This document shows, piece by piece, positions 1-9,337 of a DNA stretch of 64,000 nt. The position numbers and the translations under genes are program-made. The notes beneath the pieces are model-generated. The model was not told where the DNA came from, made no database searches, and worked only from the letters and a program-made list of their open reading frames with translations. The stretch comes from Chromobacterium fluminis (lineage in GTDB: Bacteria; Pseudomonadota; Gammaproteobacteria; Burkholderiales; Chromobacteriaceae). The stretch lies in NCBI RefSeq assembly GCF_011602385.1, contig NZ_JAAOMA010000013.1:1-64000 (forward strand). The letters run 5' to 3'. Numbering within the stretch: position 1 is the first letter of the stretch; each line of letters begins with the position of its first letter.

Positions 1-7
1 AGTTTAT

Positions 8-123
8 GTCTGGTGGCCATAGCGAGGTGGTCCCACGCCTTCCCATCCCGAACAGGACCGTGAAACGCCTTAGCGCCGATGATAGTGTGGCATTCGCCAT
101 GTGAAAGTAGGACACCGCCAGAC
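8..123 (+). rRNA. rrf: 5S ribosomal RNA
   Basis: The stretch has the size of a 5S rRNA (about 116 nt). Its ends pair (GTCTGGTGG at the 5' end with CCGCCAGAC at the 3' end), and the internal CCCATCCCGAACAGGACCGT block is typical of loop B/helix III in proteobacterial 5S RNA. It is probably the last gene of an rrn operon whose 23S gene lies left of the window. The exact ends are uncertain by one or two bases. Confidence 0.95.
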
Positions 124-134
124 GCCCCATTGCG

Positions 135-163
135 AAGCCCAGCTCATACGAGCTGGGCTTTAT
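135..163 (+). terminator. rRNA operon terminator
   Basis: A 9-bp perfect stem (AAGCCCAGCTC paired with GAGCTGGGCTT) around a short loop follows the 5S gene by 11 nt and runs into CTTTAT. The U-tract is short, but the position directly after 5S makes an operon terminator likely. Confidence 0.8.
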
Positions 164-186
164 GCATTTGCGCCGCCGGCGCCACA

Positions 187-214
187 GCCAAGCCTCCCCA
201 TGGGAGGCTTTGGC
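187..214. terminator. stem-loop between convergent 5S and kinase genes
   Basis: GCCAAGCCTCCC pairs with GGGAGGCTTTGGC with one bulged base. It sits between the end of the rRNA operon and the convergent histidine kinase gene that ends at 242. There is no clear T-run on either strand, so it may serve as a weak bidirectional terminator. Confidence 0.4.
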
Positions 215-241
215 GCGTTTGGGGGGGATCTGCTTTGCGGT

Positions 242-2029
242 TCAGAGTTGGTTGGGAGGAAAGCTGATGGTGAAGCTCGCGCCTTGGCCGGGTGCGCTGT
301 CTAGCCGAATCTCGCCTTTCAGTATGGTGTGTACGATGTTGTGCACCATGGCCAGCCCCAGCCCTACGCCGCTCTGTCCCATTTGCGTGGTGAAGAAGGG
401 GTCGAAAACCTTGTGTTGCAGCTCCGGCGCAATGCCCTTGCCGTCGTCTGAATAGCGCAGCAGCAGCGTTGCTTGTTGCGCTTGCAATTGGATGTCTATG
501 CGGCCGCGATTGTGCCCGTCGAAGCCATGGGCAAGACTGTTGGCGATGAGGTGGGACAGAAGCTGTTCCAAAGCGCCCGGATAGTTCTCGATCTGCAGAT
601 CATGAGGTGCTTCCAGTGTTAGCTGGACGTTGGGATAGTGCTTGGGCGGCAGCAGCGAGCGAGTTAATTGGGCAAGGGTTTGAGCGGGCTTGAACGCGCG
701 CTTGGGTTGCTTGAGTTGGTCGGAGGCGATCAGTTTGAAGCGGCCGATCAGATCGCCGGCCAGCTCGCTGTTTCTTTGCAGTAGCTCGCTGGTTTCGACC
801 GCCTTACGCAGAAACTCTTGCAGATTGCCGCGCGAGAGTTGCTTGGCCTCGTCGACGTGGATGATGGACTTGAGGTCCGCGTGCAATACCGAGGCGCTGA
901 GCAGAATATTTCCTATCGGCGTGTTCAATTCGTGCGCCATGCCGGCGACCATGCGGGCGAGCGCCGCCTGTTTTTCCGCAATGCTGATTTGCTGCATCGC
1001 CTGTTTGAGTTCGGCGGTTCGCTTGGCTACGCGGTCTTCCAAGTGGCTATTGAGCTGTTGCAGCTCGGATTCCGCCTGCTTGCGCTGGCTGATGTCGGAG
1101 TAGGTGCCTATCATGCGCGATGGCCGCCCCAACTCGTCGCGGCCCACCACCATGCCGCGGCTCAGCAGCCAGATCCAGCCGTCTTGCGAGCGGAAACGGT
1201 GTTCCGAGGTGAAAGGCCCTTCCGGCTGGCGCTGGTAGCGCTTGATCGCGGCCTGGACTTCGGGCAGGTCGTCGGGATGGATGCCGGTGTGCCAGAGTTT
1301 GAACGCGCCGGTGTCCGGATCATTCAGCCCCAGCAGTTGCCGGCAGCGGGTGGAGAGAAAGACGGCGTTGCCGGCGATGTCCCAATCCCAGACGCCGTCG
1401 CCGGCGCCTTCCAGCGCGAAGTGCCAGCGTTCCTCGCTTTCGCGCAAAGCCTGTAGCGCTTTCCGCTCCCCGGCTCGCAGCGATTCGAACTCCCGCCTAA
1501 CGCGTTCGGCCTCGTCCGCGCGCAAAATGGCGTCCTCTTGTTCCCTGGCCATATCGTGGTAGACCTGATGCAGATCGCGCTCCACCATGGAGCGGAACTG
1601 GCTGAGCAATTGCTTGTGGGTCGGGCTATAGGGATTCTCCGCGCGGTCCAGCACGCAGATGGTGCCGAAGATGTCCTGGTTGGGCCAGATCAGCGGCATG
1701 CCCAGATAAGAGATCATGCCCAGCTTGATGTCGGGATTGTGATCCCAGTCAGGGTCTTTCAAAGCGTTGGGCACCAGCAGCTCCTTGCGGCTGCTCATCA
1801 CGGTTTCGCAATACAGGCCGGTGTCGAGGTCGGCCAGTTCGTCTTCTTCGTAGGGGTTGCCTTGGCTATGGCTGGAGAGGAAGACCTTGATGCGCGGAGC
1901 CTGCTTTTGCATGATCAACGCGGCGGGGATGTCGACGATTTTGGCCAGCAGATCCAGCACCTGCTGCCACTTTTCCGACAGATCGCGGCTGATGCTCAGG
2001 TTTTGGGTGTCGATCTTGATGGCCGGCAT
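242..2029 (-). CDS. GAF-PAS sensor histidine kinase
   Basis: This is a soluble-looking sensor kinase of about 595 residues with no membrane segment. A GAF domain (about 20-155) contains a PNALKDPDW/YLGMPL pattern. A charged coiled coil (about 160-200), a PAS domain (about 200-320, VWDWDI...GTYSDISQRK) and a second coil follow. The HisKA dimerisation helix carries the phospho-acceptor in MAHELNTP, and the HATPase domain shows N (NSLAH), G1 (DDGKGIA) and G2 (GVGLGLAM) boxes. A longer start at 2041 is possible, but GGAG lies six bases before the ATG at 2029, so I prefer that. No response regulator is adjacent, so the partner and signal are unknown. Confidence 0.9.
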   Translation of the reverse strand: MPAIKIDTQNLSISRDLSEKWQQVLDLLAKIVDIPAALIMQKQAPRIKVFLSSHSQGNPYEEDELADLDTGLYCETVMSSRKELLVPNALKDPDWDHNPDIKLGMISYLGMPLIWPNQDIFGTICVLDRAENPYSPTHKQLLSQFRSMVERDLHQVYHDMAREQEDAILRADEAERVRREFESLRAGERKALQALRESEERWHFALEGAGDGVWDWDIAGNAVFLSTRCRQLLGLNDPDTGAFKLWHTGIHPDDLPEVQAAIKRYQRQPEGPFTSEHRFRSQDGWIWLLSRGMVVGRDELGRPSRMIGTYSDISQRKQAESELQQLNSHLEDRVAKRTAELKQAMQQISIAEKQAALARMVAGMAHELNTPIGNILLSASVLHADLKSIIHVDEAKQLSRGNLQEFLRKAVETSELLQRNSELAGDLIGRFKLIASDQLKQPKRAFKPAQTLAQLTRSLLPPKHYPNVQLTLEAPHDLQIENYPGALEQLLSHLIANSLAHGFDGHNRGRIDIQLQAQQATLLLRYSDDGKGIAPELQHKVFDPFFTTQMGQSGVGLGLAMVHNIVHTILKGEIRLDSAPGQGASFTISFPPNQL

Positions 2030-2123
2030 CGGGGGCTCCATGTTTTGCTAAGCGTTTTCATCTTTTTAGCATATGGGCCGATGCCGGCGGGGAACGGCGG
2101 CGTTTTAGCGGGCCTTGAACCGT

Positions 2124-3464
2124 TTACAGCATCAGGTTTAGCATGCGGTCGATGCGCACGCGGCTCAGGCGGGTCAATAGTTTTTTGATTTGTTCGGGAT
2201 AGGTGCGCACGTCTTCCAGCTCGCGGTAATGCAGCAACTGTCGGCTGTGACGCAAGATGTTTTCCTGTTCTTGCAGGTTCTGGTGCTTAAGCTCGGCGTT
2301 GGGATCGCTGATCAGCAACGCGTTCTCCATGTCCAGGCGGAAGGCGCGCGGATTGAGATTGTTGCCGGTCAGCAGCATGTGGCGCTGGTCGCTGAACATG
2401 CCTTTGAGGTGATAGGTGTTGTCGCCGTCTTTCCACTGGTGCACTCGCAGCTGGCCGACACCGATGTAGTGGCGTTGGCGCTTGGCGAAGCGACGCAAGT
2501 TCATTTCGTAGAGATAGGGCAGCGCGCCGATGACGCGGAAGGGCTCGCTGGGCGGAATGTAGAAGTCATTGGCGGTTTTATCGCCGACGACGATGTCGAT
2601 TTGCACGCCGCGGCGCAGCGCCTTGCTGATGGCGAGCACCACCGGCCGCGGAAAGTTGAAATAGGGGGTGCAGATGAACAGCGAACTGCGGGTATTTGCA
2701 ATCAGTTCCAGAATCACCCGGTTGAGCGTGTTGCCCTTGCCGATGCCGACAATCGGGCTGATGGCCAGTCCGTCTTCCGCGCCAATCTGGTTGTCAATCC
2801 GGTATTGGCTATGGCTGATCTTGTCGCGGAAGGCGCGGATTTCCTTGCGTATGCTGCGCGTGGCCGGCGCCGGCTTGTCCAGCCGGAATACCGCTGGGTC
2901 GTTGAAGAACTGCTCGTGCATATAGCTGGACATCACATCCGCCAGCGCCTGATTGCGGATCAGGTGGTAGCGGTCGAAACGGTACTTGTCCAGCTTGTGC
3001 AAGTAGACATTGTTGATGCTGGCGCCGCTGTACAGCACCTGGTCGTCAACAATCAGACCTTTAAGATGCAGCACGCCGAATAGTTCGCGGGTTTGCACCG
3101 GGATGCCGTAGATGGGCACGTCAACGTTGTGCCGCAGCGCCTGGGCCCGGTACCAGGCGGCGTTGCAACTGTCCTGGCTTTCGCCGATGCGCCCGCGCTG
3201 GGCGCGGTGCCAGTCCACCATGACGCGGATATCCAGTTGCGGCTGCCGCTGTTTGGCGGCGAACAGCGCGTCCAGTACTTCCTGGCCGGCTTCGTCGTGC
3301 TCCAGATAGAGCGCGACGATATAGACGCGGTGCCGGGCCTGCGCGATCGCCTCCAGCAGGCAAAGGCGGAAGTCGGCGGTCTGATGCAGGGTGGTGATGG
3401 CGTCGGCTTGCATGCGCAGCTTGGGAAGCTGAGCCAGCAACGATCTTTTTAGCAGAAATGCCAT
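2124..3464 (-). CDS. pssA: CDP-diacylglycerol-serine O-phosphatidyltransferase (phosphatidylserine synthase, PLD family)
   Basis: The product (446 aa; E. coli PssA is 451 aa) makes phosphatidylserine from CDP-diacylglycerol and L-serine, the first committed step to phosphatidylethanolamine. It belongs to the phospholipase D superfamily and acts at the inner membrane surface. The first HKD motif is H133-x-K135-x4-D140 in HLKGLIVDD, and the second is HLKGMFSDQ near residue 350. The N-terminal VALYLE and VDWHRAQRGRIG blocks match type I PssA. The frame is open to 3608, but family length and the LLAQLPK N-terminus place the start at 3464. The gene is divergent from rppH across a roughly 200-nt gap. 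Confidence 0.95.
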   Translation of the reverse strand: MAFLLKRSLLAQLPKLRMQADAITTLHQTADFRLCLLEAIAQARHRVYIVALYLEHDEAGQEVLDALFAAKQRQPQLDIRVMVDWHRAQRGRIGESQDSCNAAWYRAQALRHNVDVPIYGIPVQTRELFGVLHLKGLIVDDQVLYSGASINNVYLHKLDKYRFDRYHLIRNQALADVMSSYMHEQFFNDPAVFRLDKPAPATRSIRKEIRAFRDKISHSQYRIDNQIGAEDGLAISPIVGIGKGNTLNRVILELIANTRSSLFICTPYFNFPRPVVLAISKALRRGVQIDIVVGDKTANDFYIPPSEPFRVIGALPYLYEMNLRRFAKRQRHYIGVGQLRVHQWKDGDNTYHLKGMFSDQRHMLLTGNNLNPRAFRLDMENALLISDPNAELKHQNLQEQENILRHSRQLLHYRELEDVRTYPEQIKKLLTRLSRVRIDRMLNLML

Positions 3465-3662
3465 GTAAGCGTTGGGTTTGACGTTTAATCGTGGAATCGT
3501 AGCATCGTTTTCGCCTCTTGGGGGAGTCCGCGCCTGCGCAATCCTTGCGCCAGCGCAGTTCCGGACGAAGTCTAAGCTTGGCGAGGCCGGCGATAGAGTC
3601 CATGGCAAGGCGGAGCGAAATGTGCAAAAATTCGTTCAACTAGATGAATTGCAGGTTTTCCA

Positions 3663-4190
3663 ATGCTGGACCGGGACGGATACCGCCCCAATGTCGGAAT
3701 CATCCTCATCAATGGTAAAAATGAGGTGTTCTGGGGCAAGCGAGTGCGGGAGCATTCTTGGCAGTTTCCGCAAGGCGGAATCAAGCCTGGCGAGAGTCCG
3801 GAGGCCGCGATGTATCGCGAGCTGCTGGAAGAGGTGGGTTTGCTGCCGCAACATGTGAAAATACTGGGACGCACCCGCGACTGGATGCGTTACGAGGTGC
3901 CGACCAACTGGGTGCGCCGGGAGTGGCGCGGCAGTTACAAGGGGCAGAAGCAGATTTGGTTCCTACTGAAGCTGGTGGGGCGCGAGTGCGACGTTTGCCT
4001 GCGCGCCAGCAGCCACCCCGAGTTTGACGGCTGGCGCTGGAACGAGTATTGGGCGCCGGTGGATGCGGTGATCGAGTTCAAGCGCGAGGTGTACGAGCGC
4101 GCGTTGGCCGAGCTGTCGCGCTTCCTGCGCGGAGTGGAAAGCCGGGAGGCCTATCTGGCCCGGCTTGGCCGCGCCCAGGAGCCGCATTGA
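3663..4190 (+). CDS. rppH: RNA pyrophosphohydrolase
   Basis: This Nudix hydrolase (175 aa) removes pyrophosphate from the 5' triphosphate end of mRNA and so triggers RNase E decay. The N-terminus DRDGYRPNVGIIL and WQFPQGGIKPGES are hallmarks of RppH. The Nudix box spans about residues 38-60 (GGIKPGES...RELLEEVGL), with the catalytic glutamates in RELLEE. The length fits the family (E. coli 176 aa). An AGG lies eight bases before the ATG. It is divergent from pssA. Confidence 0.96.
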   Translation: MLDRDGYRPNVGIILINGKNEVFWGKRVREHSWQFPQGGIKPGESPEAAMYRELLEEVGLLPQHVKILGRTRDWMRYEVPTNWVRREWRGSYKGQKQIWFLLKLVGRECDVCLRASSHPEFDGWRWNEYWAPVDAVIEFKREVYERALAELSRFLRGVESREAYLARLGRAQEPH

Positions 4191-4306
4191 TGCGGCGCCG
4201 TCTGCGCGCCTCGAAGCGACACGGCGGGCCTGGCCCGCTGTCTTTTTTTGCGCCGTGGCCTTGGCCGCGGCGTTTGGCGTAATTTGCTGAGCAACAAGAT
4301 TCAAAC

Positions 4307-6271
4307 ATGACGCAACAATACGATGAGTCGTCGGTACGGGTGCTGAAAGGCTTGGAGCCGGTCAAGGAACGGCCGGGGATGTATACCCGCACCATCGACC
4401 CCACCCATATTTGCCAGGAAGTGATAGACAACGCCGCCGATGAGGCGCTAGGCGGCTTTGCGCGCAAGATCGCGGTGACGGTGCATCAGGACGGTTCGCT
4501 GTCGGTGGAAGACGACGGCCGCGGCATTCCGGTGGGCCTGCATCCGCAGGAAGGCGTGCCGGTAGTGGAATTGGTGTTCACCCGGCTGCACGCCGGCGGC
4601 AAGTTCAACAAGAAAGACGGCGGCGCTTACGCCTTTTCCGGAGGCCTGCACGGGGTGGGCGTGTCGGTAACCAATGCGTTGTCCACCCGGCTGGAGGTGG
4701 AGGTCAAGCGCGAAGGCGGCGTGCACCGCCTGGTGTTTTCCGGCGGCGACGTTATTGAGCCTTTGGCCCGGGTGGCGGATTGCGGCCCGCGCACCAGCGG
4801 CACTCGGGTCAAGGTATGGCCCGATGGCAAGTACTTTGAAAGCCCTCGTTACTCCTTGCCGGAGTTGGAACGCTTGCTGCGCGCCAAGGCGGTGCTGCTG
4901 CCCGGCGTCGCGGTCACCCTGGTAGTGGAGCGCCCCAGCGGCGATGAGGTCAAAGTCTGGCAATACCCGGAGGGCTTGAAGAGCTATCTGGCCGAGTTGT
5001 GCAACGGCGACGAGCCGGTGGCGCCCTTGTTCGCCGGAGAGGCCTATATCGGCGACGATCACGAGCAGTTCGCCAAGGGCGAGGGCGTACAGTGGGCGAT
5101 GGCCTGGTTCGAGGACGGCGCCAGCGGCGAGAGTTACGTCAACTTGATTCCGACGCCGGTGGGCGGCACCCATGAGGCCGGTTTGCGCGCCGGGGTGTTC
5201 GACGCGGTGAAGAGCTTCATCGATCACCACAACTTGCTGCCGCGCGGTGTCAAGCTGATGGCGGAGGATGTGTGGAGCCGCGTGCGCTTCGTATTGTCCG
5301 CCCGGGTGCTGGACCCGCAGTTCCAGGGGCAAACCAAGGACAAGCTGACCAGCCGCGACGCGTTGAAGCTGATTTCCGGCCTGGCGCGCGATCCGGTGGA
5401 GCTGTGGCTGAACCAGAACGTGGAGTCCGGCAAGAAGATCGCCGAGTTGGCCATCCGTCAGGCGCAGTCGCGCCTGAAGTCGGTGAAGAAGGTGGAGAAG
5501 AAGAAGGGCTCCGGCGTGGCCGTGCTGCCCGGCAAACTCACCGATTGCGAGAGCGAGGATATCGACCGCAACGAGCTGTTCCTGGTGGAGGGCGATTCCG
5601 CCGGAGGCTCGGCCAAGCTGGCGCGAGACAAGGAATACCAGGCCATCTTGCCCCTGCGCGGAAAGGTGCTCAATAGCTGGGAAACCGACAAGGACCAGCT
5701 GTTCTCCAATGCCGAGATTCACGATATTTCGGTGGCCATCGGCGTGGATCCGCACGGGCCCAGCGATCACCCGGACCTGTCCGGCCAGCGCTACGGCAAG
5801 ATTGCCATCCTGTCCGACGCGGACGTGGACGGTTCCCATATCCAGGTGCTGTTGCTGACGCTGTTCTTCCGCCACTTCCCGCGTTTGATCGAGAACGGCA
5901 ACATCTACGTGGCCCAGCCGCCGTTGTTCCGCGTGGATGTGCCGGGCCAGGGCAAGCACCGCCCGCCGCGCAAGCTGTACGCCTTGGACGAAGGCGAGAT
6001 GACCGCCATTCTGGACCGGCTGCGCAGCGAAGGCGTGCGTGAGAACGCCTGGAGCATTTCCCGCTTCAAGGGCCTGGGCGAGATGAACCCGGAACAGTTG
6101 AAGGACACTACGATGAATCCAGATACCCGCCGCTTGTCCCAGGTGAGGGTGCGCACCGGCGAACTGGAGCAGACGCTGTCCACTTTCGTCATGCTGATGG
6201 GCAAGGGGGAGGCGTCCAGCCGCCGCAGCTGGATGGAAGCCAATGGCAACGCAGTAGAGGCCGATATCTGA
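4307..6271 (+). CDS. parE: DNA topoisomerase IV subunit B
   Basis: The 654-aa protein is the ATPase subunit of topoisomerase IV, which with ParC decatenates sister chromosomes. The GHKL ATPase domain shows the catalytic glutamate in EVIDNAADEA, the Bergerat motifs DDGRGIP and GLHGVGVSVTNAL, and a transducer region. The TOPRIM domain has EGDSAGGSA and SDADVDGSHI. The start RVLKGLEPVKERPGMYT and the roughly 650-aa length distinguish ParE from the longer GyrB, which has an extra insert. The gene stands alone with its own downstream terminator. parC is not in the window. Confidence 0.97.
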   Translation: MTQQYDESSVRVLKGLEPVKERPGMYTRTIDPTHICQEVIDNAADEALGGFARKIAVTVHQDGSLSVEDDGRGIPVGLHPQEGVPVVELVFTRLHAGGKFNKKDGGAYAFSGGLHGVGVSVTNALSTRLEVEVKREGGVHRLVFSGGDVIEPLARVADCGPRTSGTRVKVWPDGKYFESPRYSLPELERLLRAKAVLLPGVAVTLVVERPSGDEVKVWQYPEGLKSYLAELCNGDEPVAPLFAGEAYIGDDHEQFAKGEGVQWAMAWFEDGASGESYVNLIPTPVGGTHEAGLRAGVFDAVKSFIDHHNLLPRGVKLMAEDVWSRVRFVLSARVLDPQFQGQTKDKLTSRDALKLISGLARDPVELWLNQNVESGKKIAELAIRQAQSRLKSVKKVEKKKGSGVAVLPGKLTDCESEDIDRNELFLVEGDSAGGSAKLARDKEYQAILPLRGKVLNSWETDKDQLFSNAEIHDISVAIGVDPHGPSDHPDLSGQRYGKIAILSDADVDGSHIQVLLLTLFFRHFPRLIENGNIYVAQPPLFRVDVPGQGKHRPPRKLYALDEGEMTAILDRLRSEGVRENAWSISRFKGLGEMNPEQLKDTTMNPDTRRLSQVRVRTGELEQTLSTFVMLMGKGEASSRRSWMEANGNAVEADI

Positions 6272-6303
6272 GCAGCCACGCCGCTTGTTCACAAAGGACG
6301 GGA

Positions 6304-6335
6304 AGCCCCCGCAAGTCTTGCTTGCGGGGGCTTTA
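6304..6335 (+). terminator. parE terminator
   Basis: A GC-rich stem (AGCCCCCGCAAG with CTTGCGGGGGCT) around a 4-nt loop begins 33 nt after the parE stop and is followed by TTAG. The U-tract is short. Confidence 0.75.
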
Positions 6336-6373
6336 GTAAGGCTAGGCGTGGTGTCTCAATCAAGGGGAATGGC

Positions 6374-7090
6374 ATGGCCAAGCGATGGCGGGGGCTGTTG
6401 GCGGGGTGGCTGGCGCTGCCCGCGCTGGCTGCCGGCTATCACTCCTCCAGCCAGGACATCGGGCCTTGGGGCGACGGCGCGAGCCAGGACGGCCTGGCGC
6501 CGCGTTTCATCCGCTTCGTGGCGAAGCAGGCGGGACTGACGCTGACTCAGGATGTCCGGCCGCTGCCGCGCGCGATAGAGGAGTTGAGAAATGGGCGCAA
6601 CGCGCTGGCGCTGGTGACAGCCTCGTCGGAGCGCGCGCGTTTTGCCGTGGAGCTGTGCCGGCCAGTGTCTATCCGCATTTCCGTGCTCTACCATCGCCGC
6701 GGCTTGGTGTCGCCCATCGGCCCGTCTTGGTTCCGCCAGCGCAGCCTGGGCGTTTTGCGCGGTACCCACACCTTGGACGGTTTTATCGCCGAAAGCGGTG
6801 CGACGCCGGTGGAGGTGTCGGACATGCCGCAGGGGTTTCGCATGCTGCAAGCCGGCAGGCTGGACGCGATGATGTGCGTGCGTCCAGGCTGCGGCCACGC
6901 GCAGAGGCAAATGGGCGGGGGCCTGCCCAATCTGGCCGAATACGTGCATGGCGACGAGCCAATGGCGCTCTACGTATCCAAACGCAGCGAGCTGGCGCGC
7001 GACGCCGTCATGTTGGGCAAATTGAAGGCCGCTTGTCTGTCCGTCGCCGGCAAGCGCGAGATGGCCGGCTTGCTGACGATTTACGATTGA
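6374..7090 (+). CDS. periplasmic solute-binding-like protein (SBP family 3 fold)
   Basis: The 238-aa product begins with a cleavable signal peptide (KRW, hydrophobic LLAGWLALPALAA, probable cut after ALAA). The mature part has the pattern of amino-acid-type periplasmic binding proteins: an early aromatic region, LTLTQDVRPLPRAIEELRNGRNALAL, a FAVELCRPVS strand, and a late LGVLRGTHTLDGFI block that matches the hinge and second lobe. No permease or ATPase is adjacent, so it may be an orphan binding protein or a sensor accessory rather than a transporter part. GGGGA lies about six bases upstream of the ATG. The ligand is unknown. Confidence 0.8.
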   Translation: MAKRWRGLLAGWLALPALAAGYHSSSQDIGPWGDGASQDGLAPRFIRFVAKQAGLTLTQDVRPLPRAIEELRNGRNALALVTASSERARFAVELCRPVSIRISVLYHRRGLVSPIGPSWFRQRSLGVLRGTHTLDGFIAESGATPVEVSDMPQGFRMLQAGRLDAMMCVRPGCGHAQRQMGGGLPNLAEYVHGDEPMALYVSKRSELARDAVMLGKLKAACLSVAGKREMAGLLTIYD

Positions 7091-7099
7091 GACAGGGGC

Positions 7100-7699
7100 T
7101 CACCAGACGCGCAGCGTTTGACCGGTCTGCACGCCTTCCACGCTGCGCACATAGGCTAGGGCCGCGCGCGCTGCCGGCACCGCTTCGAAACCGGGGAAGA
7201 AGTCCCGGTACTGTTCCCAGGACTCCTGCAACACGTTGGGGCTGACCACATTGATGCGGCGTCCGCCATCCAGCTCCGCCGCCGCGCCGCGGACAAAGCC
7301 TTCCAGCGCCGAGTTCACCGCGCTGGCGTTGCTGCCGAAGCGGATGGGCTGCTCGCTGACGATGCCGCTGGTGAGTGTGATGGAGCCGCCGGCGTTCAGG
7401 TAGTGCTGGCCGATCAAGGCCAGTTCCACCTGGCCCATCAGCTTGTCCTTGAGGCCGACGCGGAACTGATCGGCGCTCATTTCCGCCAGGGGGCCGAAAT
7501 GCAGTTTGCCGGTGGCGCTGATGATGGCGTCCACCTTGCCTATGCGTTCGAACAGCGCGCGGATGCTGTCGCCGTCGGTCAGGTCCACCAGCGCTTCGCC
7601 GCGGCGGCTGCCGGCCTTGATCAGCTGATGATGGGACAGCGCCTGGCTGATGGCCTGACCCAGCGTGCCGTGGGCGCCGACGATGAGAATTTTTTTCAT
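7100..7699 (-). CDS. short-chain dehydrogenase/reductase
   Basis: This 199-aa protein has a Rossmann nucleotide-binding N-terminus (KKILIVGAHGTLGQAIS, a compact GxxGxxG) and a DLTDGDSI acid strand. The substrate-binding half lacks the usual YxxxK at full strength; the central SGIVSEQP and a serine-rich segment occupy that place. The short length resembles the small SDRs that LysR regulators often control. GGGAG lies seven bases before the ATG at 7699. It is divergent from the LysR gene at 7797, which suggests regulation by it. Substrate unknown. Confidence 0.85.
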   Translation of the reverse strand: MKKILIVGAHGTLGQAISQALSHHQLIKAGSRRGEALVDLTDGDSIRALFERIGKVDAIISATGKLHFGPLAEMSADQFRVGLKDKLMGQVELALIGQHYLNAGGSITLTSGIVSEQPIRFGSNASAVNSALEGFVRGAAAELDGGRRINVVSPNVLQESWEQYRDFFPGFEAVPAARAALAYVRSVEGVQTGQTLRVW

Positions 7700-7796
7700 G
7701 GGGGATCTCCCGGACAAGTACAAGACCCGGCCATTTTGCGCCCGCGCGGCGCCTTGATTAATCCGCTAAGATGAACAAGATTGAAAACTGTGGGTT

Positions 7797-8684
7797 ATGA
7801 ATGGCATGGATCGCCTATTGAGCATGGAGCTGTTCGTGGCGGTGGTGGAGCGCGGCAGTTTCACCGCGGCGGCGGAGGCGCACGGCTTGTCCCAACCCAT
7901 GGTGGGCAAGCATATCGCCAGCCTGGAGCGGCGGCTGGGCGGCCGGCTGCTGGCGCGCACCACCCGCCGCCAGCAACTGACCGAATTGGGCTCGCACTAT
8001 TTCCAGCGCTGCCAGTCCATTCTGGCGGAAATCCGCGCGGCGGAAAGCGGGGCCGAACTGATCAGCGGCGCGCCGCGCGGCGTGCTGCGCGTCAACGCCT
8101 CGGTGACTTTCGGCTCTCTGCGGCTGGCCGGTCTGCTGGCCGAGTTCATGCAAACTTATCCGGACATCACCGTGGACCTGAGTTTGTCCGACGAGCTGGT
8201 CGACTTGGTGGCCGACGGCTACGACGCCGCTTTTCGCATCGGCCGGCTGCCGGACTCCGACCTGGTGGCGCGGCCCTTGCAGCCCTATCGGATGATGGTG
8301 GCGGCAGCGCCCGCCTATCTGGCGCGCAAGGGCGTGCCGCGCGCGCCGGCGGATCTGGCCGCGCATGATTGCCTGGGTTTCTCGCTGTGGCGCAAGGACG
8401 ATGGCTGGGAGTTGCTGGGGGCCGGCGAGTGGGCCCGCGCCAGCCGCTTTCAGTCTAATCACGGCCAGGCGCTACGCATGGTGGCGCTGGCCGGCGGCGG
8501 CATCGTGCTGCAAGCCGAGGCCTTGCTGGGCGACGATGTGGCCGCCGGCCGGCTGGTGGAGGTGTTGCCGGGCTGTTTGCCGCCGCCCAAGCCCATGCAT
8601 TTGATTTATCTGCAGGACCGCCGGCCTTTGCCCAAGTTGCGTGTGTTCATCGACTTCATTCTGGAGCGCCTGGGCGCGCTGTGA
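7797..8684 (+). CDS. LysR-family transcriptional regulator
   Basis: The protein has 295 aa with an N-terminal winged helix-turn-helix (LLSMELFVAVVERGSFTAAAEAHGLSQPMVGKHI, within residues 5-45) and a LysR substrate-binding domain starting near residue 90 (GVLRVNASVTFG). Both domains are full length. It diverges from the SDR gene at 7699 over 97 nt, the usual arrangement in which a LysR protein controls its neighbour and itself. The effector is unknown. Confidence 0.93.
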   Translation: MNGMDRLLSMELFVAVVERGSFTAAAEAHGLSQPMVGKHIASLERRLGGRLLARTTRRQQLTELGSHYFQRCQSILAEIRAAESGAELISGAPRGVLRVNASVTFGSLRLAGLLAEFMQTYPDITVDLSLSDELVDLVADGYDAAFRIGRLPDSDLVARPLQPYRMMVAAAPAYLARKGVPRAPADLAAHDCLGFSLWRKDDGWELLGAGEWARASRFQSNHGQALRMVALAGGGIVLQAEALLGDDVAAGRLVEVLPGCLPPPKPMHLIYLQDRRPLPKLRVFIDFILERLGAL

Positions 8685-8779
8685 GTTTTATTGACAGGGC
8701 CTGTCAGCGATTTTCGTTTGAGCGGCGGCGCGCATCGGCGTAGCGTGGACGCGTGGATGATTTGGAGAGAGGAAAGGGC

Positions 8780-9337
8780 ATGGAACCGGATATGCGGACG
8801 CCCAGTCGGCGTGATTTGTTCGCCGGCTTTTTCTCTATCGGGCTGACCGGTTTCGGCGGCGTATTGCCGCAGGCGCACCGGATGATGGTGCTGCGCCGCC
8901 GCTGGCTGAGCGAGGCCGACTTCGCCGTGGTGCTGGGCTTGGGCCAAGTGCTGCCCGGCCCCAATATCGTCAATGTCGCGGTGGCGGTGGGCAGCCGCTT
9001 TCACGGCGTGAGCGGAGCCTTGGCCGCCATCGCCGGCCTGTTGCTGGCGCCCATGGTCATCGTGCTGTTGTTGGCTTCCTTCTACGGCCATTACCGGCAG
9101 CTGCCGCTGGTGCAGAATGTGCTGCATGGCCTGGCCTCTGCCGCCGCCGGCCTGATCGCGGCGATGGGGCTGCGCTTGCTGGCGCGTATTGAGCGCAAGC
9201 TGTGGTGCGCGCTGGTGGCGGCGCTGACCTTCTGCGCGCTGGGCGTTCTGCAACTGCCCTTGCTGTGGTCGCTGGCCTTGCTGGCGCCCATCGCCATCGG
9301 GCTGGCCTGGCGAGACAGACCGAAGGAGGACTCATGA
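8780..9337 (+). CDS. chromate transporter family protein, first half of a short CHR pair
   Basis: This 185-aa membrane protein has about five or six hydrophobic segments and the CHR signature near its N-terminus (FFSIGLTGFGGVLPQAHR, then GLGQVLPGPNIVN). Known short CHR proteins are one-domain versions of ChrA (about 400 aa) and are encoded in pairs that probably form a heterodimer with opposite topologies. A GTG at 8753 is in frame, but GAGG(A) just before the ATG at 8780 supports the later start. The next gene overlaps its stop by ATGA. Chromate as substrate is not proved by sequence. Confidence 0.88.
   Translation: MEPDMRTPSRRDLFAGFFSIGLTGFGGVLPQAHRMMVLRRRWLSEADFAVVLGLGQVLPGPNIVNVAVAVGSRFHGVSGALAAIAGLLLAPMVIVLLLASFYGHYRQLPLVQNVLHGLASAAAGLIAAMGLRLLARIERKLWCALVAALTFCALGVLQLPLLWSLALLAPIAIGLAWRDRPKEDS

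Noticed and set aside
4448..6292. 614-codon open frame antisense to parE
   Set aside because: It mirrors a conserved gene in a GC-rich genome. The translation is low in hydrophobic structure, rich in His, Gln and Arg, and has no known motif.
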